The translations under genes were made by a program, and so were the position numbers. This document shows, piece by piece, positions 8,754 to 19,300 of a DNA stretch of 64,000 nt (the stretch's first letter is position 1; each line of letters begins with the position of its first letter). Origin of the DNA: an uncultured Flavobacteriales bacterium (GTDB lineage: Bacteria > Bacteroidota > Bacteroidia > Flavobacteriales_D > Parvicellaceae); contig CALSNM010000009.1 of NCBI GenBank assembly GCA_943787725.1, positions 1 through 64,000 of the forward strand. Reading direction: 5' to 3'. The notes beneath the pieces were generated by a model. It was given only the letters and a program-made list of their open reading frames with translations. It did no database searches and was not told where the DNA came from.

Positions 8754-9958
8754 TGGTAAGGTTAATTTTAATAACGACTCTGGTTTTAGCTGCTTTGTTC
8801 TCATTTGGGCAAAATGATTGGACAAAAAAAGCCTCATTTAGTGGGTATAAAGTTGAAAGGGCTGTTGGGTTCTCAATAGCAGGGCATGGGTATATATGCG
8901 CAGGGCAAGACACTGGAAATATTGTCCGTAACGACTTATGGCAATATAATCCAGCTTCCAATTCTTGGGGGCAAAAAGCAAATCTACCTGGCGTTGGTAG
9001 GCGAAATGCTGTTGCCTTTACAATCAATAACAAAGGTTATGTTGGAACTGGAATGAGTGCGGCGGAATCTTCATTGGGTTCAACATTAAATGACTTTTGG
9101 GAGTATAATCCAGCTACCAACTCTTGGTCACAAATTGCTAACTATCCTGGTGGTTCAGGAAATGGAATCTATTTCGCCACAGCTTTCTCTATTGACTCTA
9201 AAGGATACGTCTGTTGTGGTAAAGTCGGTGCATCAAACTATGCTAAAGACCTTTGGGAATATAAACCCTCAGTAGATCAATGGATTCCAAGAGCAAATTT
9301 TGGAGGAGGAGACCGCTACCAACTTATTAGCTTTGTTGTGGATGACAAAGCTTATGTGGGGCTTGGAACAGATTACGATGCTTATACTAATGACCTATGG
9401 GAGTTCAACCCTTCTACAAATTTATGGACTCAAAAAAACAACTTCCCAGGTGCAGAAAGAAGCGCTGCTAGCGCTTTTGGTATTGGGCAAAGAGGTTACT
9501 TAGGAATGGGAGGAGACGGAGGTTATTTGGATGATTTTTGGGAATACAACCCCTATTCAGATAGTTGGGTTATTCGAGAAGAGTTTCCAGGAGGCGAGCG
9601 AAGAAATGCAATTTCATTTGTAATTGGAGACAGAGGATATATAGGAACCGGAAAAGGGTATTCTGGCCTTCGAAAAAACATGTATGAATATACCCCTCTA
9701 GTTGTTGGAATGGAAGAAAGCAGTGTAGCCACATTTAATGTGTACCCAAATCCAACCATAGATCTTGTAACTATAGAAACTCAACATGCTTTTGTACTTT
9801 CAATTATGGATAATTTAGGAAGAATTATTAGGGCTATTAACGTGCCTAATGGAAAGACAACAATTGATGTTTCCTGCTTTTCAAATGGTGTTTATCAATT
9901 AATAGGGTTTAAGGAAAATGGAGAAAGGTTCACAAAACAATTAGTAATACACAGTTAA
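8753..9958 (+). CDS. Secreted six-bladed kelch propeller 3 with T9SS type A tail (GTG start)
   Basis: The product has 401 residues. I keep the GTG at 8753-8755 because it overlaps the upstream TAG by one base and opens directly into a signal peptide ('LVLAALFSFGQ'). Six blades follow ('DWTKKASFSG', 'SWGQKANLPG', 'SWSQIANYPG', 'QWIPRANFGG', 'LWTQKNNFPG', 'SWVIREEFPG'). The type A tail begins 'NVYPNPTIDLVTIET' and ends 'TKQLVIHS'. It sits in the middle of the four-kelch run, with one base between its stop and the next ATG. The blades are more conserved around the 'KGYVGTG' loops than elsewhere, consistent with paralogues that keep one fold but differ in loops. Confidence 0.87.
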   Translation: MVRLILITTLVLAALFSFGQNDWTKKASFSGYKVERAVGFSIAGHGYICAGQDTGNIVRNDLWQYNPASNSWGQKANLPGVGRRNAVAFTINNKGYVGTGMSAAESSLGSTLNDFWEYNPATNSWSQIANYPGGSGNGIYFATAFSIDSKGYVCCGKVGASNYAKDLWEYKPSVDQWIPRANFGGGDRYQLISFVVDDKAYVGLGTDYDAYTNDLWEFNPSTNLWTQKNNFPGAERSAASAFGIGQRGYLGMGGDGGYLDDFWEYNPYSDSWVIREEFPGGERRNAISFVIGDRGYIGTGKGYSGLRKNMYEYTPLVVGMEESSVATFNVYPNPTIDLVTIETQHAFVLSIMDNLGRIIRAINVPNGKTTIDVSCFSNGVYQLIGFKENGERFTKQLVIHS

Positions 9959-9959
9959 A

Positions 9960-11165
9960 ATGAAACGATTTATTGGTGGTTTAGGAATTTGTGTGATGGC
10001 GGTAAGTTTACATGGCCAGGATACATGGGTGCAAAGAGATAGTGTTGGAGGACCTCCAAAGAGTGCTTGTGTCGGTTTTTCTATGAATGGATTTGGGTTC
10101 ATAGGCCTCGGTTTTGATCAATTTGAGTATAAAAGAAGCTTGTACTTATACAACTCTAACTTTGACGATTGGGAGAAAATGAATTCCATGGGAAGCATAA
10201 CCGGACAAGGTTTAGAGAGATCTTCAGCGGTTGCGTTTGTTGCAAATTACAACGCGTATATAGGAACGGGGCAAGGTGGCAATCCTTATTTAAGAGACTT
10301 TTGGGAATATAACAGCACCTCCAACACATGGACGCAAGTCGCGGATTTTGCGGGCTCCTCGAGAAGAGAAGCTGCAGCATTCGGAATATTAGACTTTGGA
10401 TATGTTGGAACAGGAATAGATTCAACCGGAACATTAAAAAAAGATTTTTGGAAATATGATCCTATATTGAACACCTGGACTTCAATTTCTGATTTTGGAG
10501 GCACTGCAAGAAAACAAGCTGTTTCTTTTACTATGGGGGGACAAGGGTATGTTGGAACAGGAGATGACGGGTCGTTTACAAATGACTTCTGGCAATATGA
10601 GCCCTTAACCGACAGTTGGGAGCAGAAAGCAGACTTCGCCGGAACAGCTAGATACGGAGCAACTGGTTTTGGAATTTTTCCAAACGCATATTTAGGAACA
10701 GGATATGACAACACTTTAAGCTACACCAATGACTTTTGGGAGTACAATTACTTTAATGACGCGTGGGTTCAAGTAGCAGATTTCATAGGAACCCCAAGGG
10801 CAAATGCTACTTCATTCGCGGTTGGAGACAGGGGTTTCTTAGGGACGGGATATGACGGACAAACATTAGACGACTTTTATGAGTATACGCCGATTTTAAG
10901 TGTAGAAAGTCAATTTCAAATTAAATCGAAGGTTTATCCTAATCCAGTAAAAAATGAATTAAACATATACTTAAACAATGGTATAGATGTAGATGAGTTA
11001 ATGCTTTATTCGTTATCGGGGAAAATTATTTTTCAAGAAACAAAAACAGTTACAAACAACAGAATCAGCACAAATGTAACCAAACTTGCTTCAGGGATGT
11101 ATTTATATTCTGCTAAGGAAAAGGGAAGAGTTGTTGCACATGGTAAATTTATGGTCGCCAAATGA
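9960..11165 (+). CDS. Secreted six-bladed kelch propeller 4 with T9SS type A tail
   Basis: The product has 401 residues and a signal peptide ending near 'VSLHGQD'. The six blades begin at 'TWVQRDSVGG', 'DWEKMNSMGS', 'TWTQVADFAG', 'TWTSISDFGG', 'SWEQKADFAG' and 'AWVQVADFIG'. The type A sorting domain starts 'KVYPNPVKNELNIYL' and ends 'VVAHGKFMVAK'. Its TGA stop overlaps the ATG of the following lipoprotein (ATGA), which supports one transcript running at least from 4872 to 11560. Ligand and partner are unknown. Confidence 0.87.
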   Translation: MKRFIGGLGICVMAVSLHGQDTWVQRDSVGGPPKSACVGFSMNGFGFIGLGFDQFEYKRSLYLYNSNFDDWEKMNSMGSITGQGLERSSAVAFVANYNAYIGTGQGGNPYLRDFWEYNSTSNTWTQVADFAGSSRREAAAFGILDFGYVGTGIDSTGTLKKDFWKYDPILNTWTSISDFGGTARKQAVSFTMGGQGYVGTGDDGSFTNDFWQYEPLTDSWEQKADFAGTARYGATGFGIFPNAYLGTGYDNTLSYTNDFWEYNYFNDAWVQVADFIGTPRANATSFAVGDRGFLGTGYDGQTLDDFYEYTPILSVESQFQIKSKVYPNPVKNELNIYLNNGIDVDELMLYSLSGKIIFQETKTVTNNRISTNVTKLASGMYLYSAKEKGRVVAHGKFMVAK

Positions 11166-11560
11166 GAATCTGGATTTTAGCCCTTTTAGCGCTTGCCTCT
11201 TGCATTGAGCAACCGGAAATACGGAAAGAATCTCCGGCTCCTGATAACGGAGAAGTTCCTATAAAAAGGCAAGAGGAAAAAAGGGCAAGCGAAAATAATA
11301 AGCAACAAGAATTAGCCGGAGAAAGCCTATCATTAAAAATCACAGATAGTGAATATACCGGTTTTGGGTTTGAAATTTTACAAGGAACTAGTCCACTTAT
11401 TGTTCAGCCGCATATTCCTGCTATTCAGGGAATTAAGGGATTCAAAACAAAGGAACAAGCTTCAATTATTGGTAATTATATGATTTATAAAATCAATCAT
11501 GGAATAATGCCACCAAGTATATCTGTTCAAGATTTGGATAGTTTAGGCATCACATATTAA
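11162..11560 (+). CDS. Small lipoprotein downstream of the kelch genes
   Basis: The 132-residue product starts with a lipoprotein signal peptide ending 'LALASC' (Cys about 15), so it should be acylated. A charged linker of about 45 residues ('RKESPAPDN', 'KRQEEKRASENNKQ') leads to a small folded part ('GFGFEILQGTSPLI'). The start overlaps the stop of kelch 4 by four bases. No domain is recognised. A role as a membrane anchor or partner for the exported kelch proteins is inference from gene order only. Confidence 0.72.
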   Translation: MRIWILALLALASCIEQPEIRKESPAPDNGEVPIKRQEEKRASENNKQQELAGESLSLKITDSEYTGFGFEILQGTSPLIVQPHIPAIQGIKGFKTKEQASIIGNYMIYKINHGIMPPSISVQDLDSLGITY

Positions 11561-11571
11561 AACTTATTATT

Positions 11572-11976
11572 ATGAAATTAAGATCATTTTTCGGAATCAT
11601 TATCCTACTTGCCTTGTCAACACCAAGTTGTCGCAAAGGAGAGGGCAAAGGGGGCAAAGCATCAATATCAGGAAAAGTATATGTGCAACATTATACAAAT
11701 CTAGGCGCTACTCCGGGCATAAGCTATTATGCGCGAGATAAAGATGTCTTTATTGTTTATGGCAACAACACTTTCTATGACGATAAAGTAGCAACGCATC
11801 ATGACGGAAGCTATCGATTTGATTATCTAATGCCTGGTAATTATACGGTATACACCTATTCCAAGGACGTGGTTGGATCTGCAGACAACCCGAAAATACT
11901 CGTGCTCAAAGAAGTAACCATATCGGATAAAAACCAAACCGTTGAATTAGACGATTTTGAAATTGACGATGACTAA
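11572..11976 (+). CDS. Lipoprotein with carboxypeptidase-regulatory-like / SdrD-B-like fold
   Basis: The 134-residue product has a lipoprotein signal ending 'ALSTPSC' (Cys about 20) and a Gly/Lys linker. The rest resembles a single carboxypeptidase-regulatory-like beta-sandwich: 'ASISGKVYVQHY', 'HHDGSYRFDYLMPGNYTVY', 'KEVTISDKNQTVELDDFEI'. Its 3' end lies 17 bases before the likely start of the DUF2490 gene, so the two are probably cotranscribed. A structural or chaperone role next to an outer-membrane barrel is inferred; no catalytic residues are evident. Confidence 0.72.
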   Translation: MKLRSFFGIIILLALSTPSCRKGEGKGGKASISGKVYVQHYTNLGATPGISYYARDKDVFIVYGNNTFYDDKVATHHDGSYRFDYLMPGNYTVYTYSKDVVGSADNPKILVLKEVTISDKNQTVELDDFEIDDD

Positions 11977-11992
11977 TCACAAGGCTAACAAA

Positions 11993-12715
11993 ATGAAAGC
12001 TATTCTTTTTTCTCTTTTTCTGATTATCTCGACTCTTGGAAGGTCTCAATACACAACAGGTAATGCATGGGTTTCTGCGGGCATTTCTTATCGTATTTCA
12101 GATTTTACTTTTGGTCTAGAAGAAGGTGTTCGGTTTACGGAAGCAGCCATTAACCAAACCTATTCAGACATCTCGGTTAAATATAAGTTCAATAAATATT
12201 TGAGAACAGGATTTACTTGGAGAAATGCGCAAAAAAACGGATTTTTAGATGCGGACCGAATTGACAATCGGTTTAGCGGAGATATTTTAGGTAGGTTTAA
12301 AAAGAAAAAAACATTAACCTTTCTAAGGCTCCGTTACCAATCAAAATACAAAGATTGGTTTGTTAGGGAAAATGGACATTTGCCTGAGTCCTATCTTAGA
12401 ACGAAATTGGGTTTTCGATGTCCGTTGAGAAAAAAAGTTAGTTTAGAAACTGCAGCTGAGAGCTACTATACTTTTAAAAATGACGCGCGTTATATAAATC
12501 GGTTTCGAGTTTATTTTGGCGTTAATTACCAAATCAAAAAACAACATGGAATTGAGGTAAACTATATATATCAATCAAGAGTTCAAGAAGCCAACCCTGA
12601 AGTAGGTCATATATTGTCATTGTCCTATTCATATGATATAAATGCGGCACTTAAAAAAAGAAGGAAAAGAAGGAAAAAACAAGAAGGCCAGCAAATAAAA
12701 AAGCCAACCTTTTAA
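11993..12715 (+). CDS. DUF2490-family outer-membrane beta-barrel
   Basis: I start at the ATG at 11993, which opens directly into a signal peptide ending 'STLGRSQ'; an in-frame ATG at 11957 would overlap the previous gene and add 12 charged residues. The 240-residue protein has alternating amphipathic strands ('WVSAGISYRISDFTFGLEE', 'DISVKYKFNKYLRTGF', 'RFRVYFGVNYQIKKQHGIE') typical of DUF2490, a barrel family common in Bacteroidota. It ends in an unusual basic, Lys/Arg-rich extension (about 215-240, 'KKRRKRRKKQ') that would sit in the periplasm. It is the last gene of the run. Function unknown. Confidence 0.75.
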   Translation: MKAILFSLFLIISTLGRSQYTTGNAWVSAGISYRISDFTFGLEEGVRFTEAAINQTYSDISVKYKFNKYLRTGFTWRNAQKNGFLDADRIDNRFSGDILGRFKKKKTLTFLRLRYQSKYKDWFVRENGHLPESYLRTKLGFRCPLRKKVSLETAAESYYTFKNDARYINRFRVYFGVNYQIKKQHGIEVNYIYQSRVQEANPEVGHILSLSYSYDINAALKKRRKRRKKQEGQQIKKPTF

Positions 12716-12913
12716 CCAAATAATCCTGCATTAAGCTGGGTTTCTTGCTGTTCTTGATTTACCCCACTTAGGTAATTTTGTCGCGGGTTGTTTCTGTTTT
12801 AAGCGCTAATTATGAAATCGGAGCAACTAAGGTTTTTTGAGACATTGTTAATCACGTAATAGGTTATTTTTGAATGACGCAACCCTTTGCTTTCTTTATT
12901 GAAGGCAACCTTC

Positions 12914-12944
12914 TTGAATTGAACCGTTATATTTAGTATACTTG
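12914..12944 (+). promoter_or_regulatory. Candidate promoter for the SprB-adhesin pair
   Basis: TTG at 12914-12916 and TATACTTG at 12937-12944 are 20 bases apart, matching the Bacteroidota -33/-7 layout with one mismatch to TAnnTTTG. Transcription would begin about 14 bases before the ATG at 12965. The 249-base gap 12716-12964 holds nothing else I can support. Confidence 0.38.
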
Positions 12945-12964
12945 TCATACCAAAACCTTCTTTT

Positions 12965-13372
12965 ATGAAAACCCTATTTTCCATACTAATTTTAGTCTTT
13001 GTAGTTAATACAGCCCATTTTAGTCAAGAGCTTTCTCAAGAAGACATCTCGCTTACAGAAAGTATCTTGGCTCAAAAATCATATCATATTGATTTACCAA
13101 CCTACGACAAGGCGGCAATAATTGTCCGTAGGTTGATTGCAGAAACCGATTTATCTGAACAGGGGATTATAGCCATATTGGATAATATGGTTTCAAATCA
13201 AGCTACCATTACTCGGCAATTATTAGAAATGTTTCATGGGCTTCCAGTCTATGTAAACACCGGAAACCCAACTGAAGATCAAGAAAACTACACCGCTTTA
13301 AAAACAGCATGGATAGAAAATAATCCAGACAAACACCAAGAGCTAATTAATTCAAATAGGTCTTCAAAATAA
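12965..13372 (+). CDS. Small secreted protein upstream of SprB-repeat adhesin
   Basis: The 135-residue product has a signal peptide of about 20 residues ending 'TAHFSQ'. The mature part is mostly helical and acidic ('DISLTESILAQ', 'KAAIIVRRLIAE', 'GIIAILDNMV') and has no Cys. I do not recognise the family. The stop is seven bases before the adhesin start, so the pair is probably one operon. It could be a periplasmic partner of the adhesin, but this rests only on position. Confidence 0.65.
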   Translation: MKTLFSILILVFVVNTAHFSQELSQEDISLTESILAQKSYHIDLPTYDKAAIIVRRLIAETDLSEQGIIAILDNMVSNQATITRQLLEMFHGLPVYVNTGNPTEDQENYTALKTAWIENNPDKHQELINSNRSSK

Positions 13373-13379
13373 GAACATT

Positions 13380-16300
13380 ATGAAACGGTTACTTTTATTC
13401 GTGCTTTTGTTGATTTCTGTGACTGGAAAGAGTCAGTGCAACTACGAATTATGCATAACAGATGATTTCGGTGATGGCTGGAATGGGAACACCGTTGATG
13501 TTTTTGTAAACGGTAATCTTTATGGCAACTACGGTGCCTCTTTGGTTGGCACGGGGCCTGAGTGCTTCTTCATTGCTGTAAATAATGGAGATGATGTTGA
13601 TGTTATTTTCAACGCAACTGGCACTTTCGTTAATGAATGTAATTTCGCTTTAACGGATGCTTCAGGAAACCAAGCTGGAGCTGGAGATGATATTTCAAAT
13701 ATTAATAATGTAATAGGAAATTGTCCTTGTGGAGCAACTGCCGTTTCTGCAACCCCTGAGCTCATTCTTAACTGCAGTGGCATGCAAGACACCATCAATT
13801 TCGTAGCTGGAGGTATCTGTAACGGGAACTATGAATATCAGGTACTTGTTGGAGGAACAGTTGTACAAGGATGGAGTACTTCTTCCGTTTTTTATTCATC
13901 TCCAGCGTCAAACACGTCATATACAGTTCAGGCAAGGTGCAGTGCTTGTCCAGCATCAATTGCTTCTGATGATTTTGATGTTGAAATTATTGATCCTCCA
14001 ATAATTTCAGGAGTTTTAGAGTTTTGTGCGCCTGGATCAACTTCAATAACAGCTAGTGGATCAACCGGTGATTTTGAATGGTTTACTGATGAAATAGGAG
14101 GAACTCAATTGGCAACAACTCCCACATACACAACGCCTAATTTAAATGATACAACAACCTATTGGCTGCAGGCTAACGGACTTTCTACATCTGCAGGAAA
14201 AATCCTAATTACTGAGTGTGGGCTTGAGGGTTTTGCTGGAGCAACTTCGGCAGATTATTTAGAAATTTCAAATTTATATGCAACACCTGTCAACACCACT
14301 GGATGGGTTGCAGCGATAAGTGCAGACTACAACAATATTAACAACGTAAATCCAATTTTATGGGATCTTCCAAACACTTTCAACGCTTGCTCCGTTGAAT
14401 CAAGAAATGATATTTCTAGCGATCCTAACTATTGGGGAAACAACATAATGTGGAACCCGGGAGCAAATACCACTTATAAAAGTTGGGCAATTATTATTGA
14501 CAACAATGGAAATGTTATTGATTTCGTTGCATGGGGATGGAGTGCTGCAGATATTGCAGGATTTAACCCAACCATTAATGGCTTTAATATTACGCTTGGG
14601 CCTGAATGGGCTGGAAATGGATGTGATGCTACTTGCGGGGTTGCCGGTGGAGCTCCTCTAAGTATTCAAAGAATTGGAAATCAAGATGGAAATACGCTCG
14701 CTGATTTTGTTTGTCAGGCGTCCACACCAGATGTTGTAAACCCTGGGTTGTTTTGCGGATGGACTCCCGTCAGCTGTCGCACACCTGTTACAGTAATTGT
14801 AAATCCTTTGCCAATTATTGACATGAGTGAAGACACCTCTATCTGTAATGGAAATAGTGTAGAATTATTTGCTGACACAAATGGGATATTAGTTGAGCAA
14901 TTCACAATGACTTTTGACGCTGCCTTTTCTTATTCTACATTGAATACCAGTTTGCCTGGAAATTATTATGCTGTTGTAAGTGGTACTTTTTCAGGTGCAG
15001 GTGCTTGTGAAGAAAGAGATGGTGGGTTTTGGTTTTATCAAGGATGTAATAATATTAATCCTATTCCTGCTTATCCATGGCAATGGAATGGAACCAATCC
15101 AAATACTCAATCTCAAGTTCCAACGGTTTATAATCCCAATCATATTTATAATTTTTATTTTAATGGAGGTTCTTCTCAAGCTTTTTCATTTCAGGAACAG
15201 AATGCAAGTTGGTATGGAGATAATTCAGGGAGTTTAACTTTTCAGATTTATTATTTAGGAAATGTTTTATGGTCTAATGGAGTTACAACTACTTTTAATA
15301 ATGTTTCACCAACGCAAACAACAACATATACCGTAAGCGTAGATTATGGAAGTGGGTGTTTAGCTACAGACAGTGTTATTGTTACTGTTTCAGATCCTAG
15401 TTATGTTGAAAATATAGTTCCGTCAACATGTGGAAATTCAAATGGTGAGATTTCTCTTGCAGCCAGTAATGGAATTGCTCCTTATCAATTTTCTATTGAT
15501 AATGGAGTAACTTTTCAATCCAATGGTTTGTTTACAGGCTTAATGGCTAATTCTTACGATGTTCTAATAGTAGACGACATAGGCTGTCAAATACCTGTCT
15601 CTTTAACAGTTCCGGACCTTAATGGGCTTATTGCTCAAATTGATGCTCAAAATAATGTAAGTTGTTTTGCTGGTTCGGATGGTACAGTTGCAGTTGCTGC
15701 TTCTGGAAGTACAGCACCATACTCTTACTCTATTGACGGTATAACATTTGGACCGTCTAGTGTTTTCACGGGACTTTCTTCCGGAAATTACACAGTTACA
15801 GTGGAAAGTGCTCTTGGGTGTCAAGTTACTGTTCCTGTTACTATTGCTGAACCAACTGCTCTTATTGCAAATCTAGATGCCACATCAGATGCTCTCTGTG
15901 CAGGGGAAAATAATGGCTCGCTAACGGTTTCTGGCTCAGGTGCAACGCCTACTTACCAGTACTCAATTGATGGAGGAACAACTTATCAAGCGTCTGGGGA
16001 TTTCGAAAATTTAACCGCAGGCAACTATACCATTACAATTGAAGATTTTAGTGGTTGTCAAGCCAGCGTCAATGGCGTGATTAACGAACCACTTTCACTA
16101 ACAGGAAGTGTTGTTTCCACAACGGACGCAACTTGTGGTCAATCAAATGGCTCTGGAGAAACTGTTGGAGTAGACGGTACAGCAACCTATCAATATTCAA
16201 TTGATGGAGGAGCTACTTTTCAAGCTTCAGGAATCTTTGGAATGTTGGCCCCTGGAGCATATACAATTACAATCGAAGACTTAAATAATTGCCAAACTAC

Positions 16301-19300
16301 GGTGCCTGTCATCATTAATGACCTTACTGGATTAACTGCACAAATTGATGATCAGACCAATGTAACTTGCTTTGGTGGAAGTAATGGATCTGTTACAATT
16401 GCTGCTTCAGGGAGCACCGCTCCATACCAATACTCTATTGATGGCGGAACAACATTTGGGTCGCCAGGGAGCTACAGTGGCCTTGCTCCTGGACCTTATA
16501 CCATAATTTGTGAGGACTTTAACGGTTGTCTATTTCCAGTTTCAGTTACTATTTTAGAGCCAACACCTCTTATTGGAACCCTTCTTGGAACGAATAGTGT
16601 AACTTGTTTTGGTGGCAACGACGGCAATCTTTCTGTGAACGGTTCTGGCGCAACTCCAGCTTATCAATTTTCAATTGATGGGGGTGCAACTTTTCAGCCA
16701 ACTGGATCATTCTCAGGTATTTCTGCAGGCAACTACGTTATAACATTGGAAGATGCCAACCTTTGTCAATCAACCGTAAACGCTACCGTAAATGAACCAA
16801 CCCAGTTAATGGGTAATATAGATGCAACCATAGACGTTTCTTGTTTTGGTGGTTCAGACGGCTCGCTAACTATCTCTGCTTCTGGGGCCATTCCTAGCTA
16901 TCAGTTTTCGATTGATGGAGGCGTTACTTTCCAACCTTTAGGTACATTTAACAACTTGCCTCAGGGGTCCTATAATATAATCATAAAGGATGCAAACAAC
17001 TGTGAAATAATAGTAAGTGCCACTGTAAATGAGCCAGCAATATTAGAGGCTAGTTATGTTTCTGCTACTGATGCAACTTGTGGAAATCCAAACGGATCTT
17101 TTGAAGTGACAGGCACGGGTGGAACATCCTCGTTTGATTATTCGATAGACGGAGGTGTCACTTACCAAACCTCAGGTATTTTCAGCGGCCTTCTTGCTGG
17201 AAGCTATACCGTCACAGTTAAAGACGCGAACAATTGTACTGCAACAACCACAGTCACTATCAATAATTTAGGTAGCCCAACTATAGATCAAGTTACTGAA
17301 ATAAACGCTACCTGCAATGGCACTTGTGATGGACAAGTTGCGGTTAATTCAACTGGAGCAACTCAATTTAGTATTGACAATGGGGTTACTTTTCAAGCAA
17401 ACAATGTATTCAGTAATATTTGTGCTGGAACATATGTCTTGGCTGTCACAAACGCAATAGGTTGCCTAGAATATTCAACAGCGACAGTTGCAGAGCCGTT
17501 GCCTTTAGCTGTTAGTGTTAATACTACAAATTTATCATGCTACAATGTTTGCACTGGAGAAATTGATATAACCGCAACTGGAGGAACTGCTGCAATACAA
17601 TACAGTATTGACAACGGGGCTAGTTTTTCGCTCAGCGGAACATTTACGGGTGTTTGTGCCGGAACCCATGATATTGTCGTTAACGATGGAGGAACCTGTA
17701 CATATTCAACCCAAGCTATGGTATTCGAGCCAGCTTTATTAACTGCTTCTTTTGACATTACAGATGCGACATGTGCAGGCACCTGTGATGGCTCAATAAA
17801 CGCCATTCCTTTTGGTGGAACGGGCACTTATACTTACACTTGGAACCCAGCTCAAACAGGAAATAACTCAGTGGCACAAAATCTTTGCGTAGGTCCCTAC
17901 TCTCTTGTAATAGAAGATGCTAATGGTTGTTCTGCTGACACAACAGTAAGTGTTGGAGGTCCTCCTGGAATAGTAATTACAGGTGTTGATGCTACCGACG
18001 TATTGTGCGATGGAGACTGTAATGGCTCGATAACAATAAATGCTACCGATGCTTCGCAATACAGTATTGACGGAAGTACATATACCTCTAGCAATGTCTT
18101 CAATGGGCTCTGTGCAGGTGGATATACAGTATACGCACAGAATTCTAATGGATGTTTTGAGGTAGAGCAAGTTAACATAGGTAGTCCAACGATAGTAACG
18201 GTAATTGCTCAATCAGATACAACAATATGCATTGGAGGTACAGCCTCTCTTAATGCTTTTAGTTCGGGCGGTGTTGGTCCTTATGAGTATTCCTGGGACA
18301 ACAATATGAATACCCAAGTGATTAATGTTTCACCCTCAACATCACAAACATATTGTATTAGGGTAACAGATGCTAACGCTTGTATGAGTAACCTCTCTTG
18401 CTTAACGGTTACCGTAAACCCACCTATTAATGCAAACGCCTTAAGCGATCAAACAATTTGCCCAGAAGATTTTGCGCAAATATCTGCTTCTGCAAGCGGA
18501 GGAGATGGAGGTCCTTACAATTATCTTTGGGATCAAGGGGTTGGAACTGGTTCTAATCAATCCGTCTCACCTCCTGGAACAACCATATATAATGTAAGCG
18601 TAACAGACGGATGTGAAACCCCTGCCGGAACAGCTAGTATAACAATAACCATTCACCCCACTCCAAATATTGGGTTTAGTGGAGATATATTATCAGGGTG
18701 TATGCCAATAGATGTAAGTTTTGAAGAAATAAATATACCCGCAGGATCACAATGCCAATGGAACTTTGGTGATGGAGGTGCCAGCAATGATTGTAGCGAT
18801 GTATCTCACGTTTTTACGCAGGCAGGCTGTTGGAATATCTCTTTAGCGATAACGACTCCTGAGGGTTGTGCAACTAGCTACGAGGCGGCAAACTATATAT
18901 GTGTTTACGACTACCCAACGGCATCGTTTACGTTTGGCCCACAACCAGCAACTATTCTTAACCCTACTATTGATTTTGTTAATACCTCAAGTGGGGCTTC
19001 TACGTATGACTGGACGTTTGATGTTCTTGGAATTGCAGACAACGATAATGCGGAAAACCCGGCTTACACATTCCTTAGCGAACCTGGAACTTATGAAGTT
19101 TGTTTAAATGCAACCAGCAATGAAGGGTGTTCTACTGACACATGTGCCAATGTTTTAATTAATGATGAGCTGTTGCTTTATGTTCCAAACTCTTTCACTC
19201 CAAACGGAGATGGCATTAATGACGTTTTTGCACCTTTTGTTAATGGTGCAGACCCATTAAATTATGATCTTCTAATTTTTAATAGGTGGGGCGAATTAAT

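Noticed and set aside
12799-12984. Leftward 61-residue ORF in the gap before 12965
   Set aside because: It overlaps the promoter and start of the next gene, has no recognisable features and no leader.
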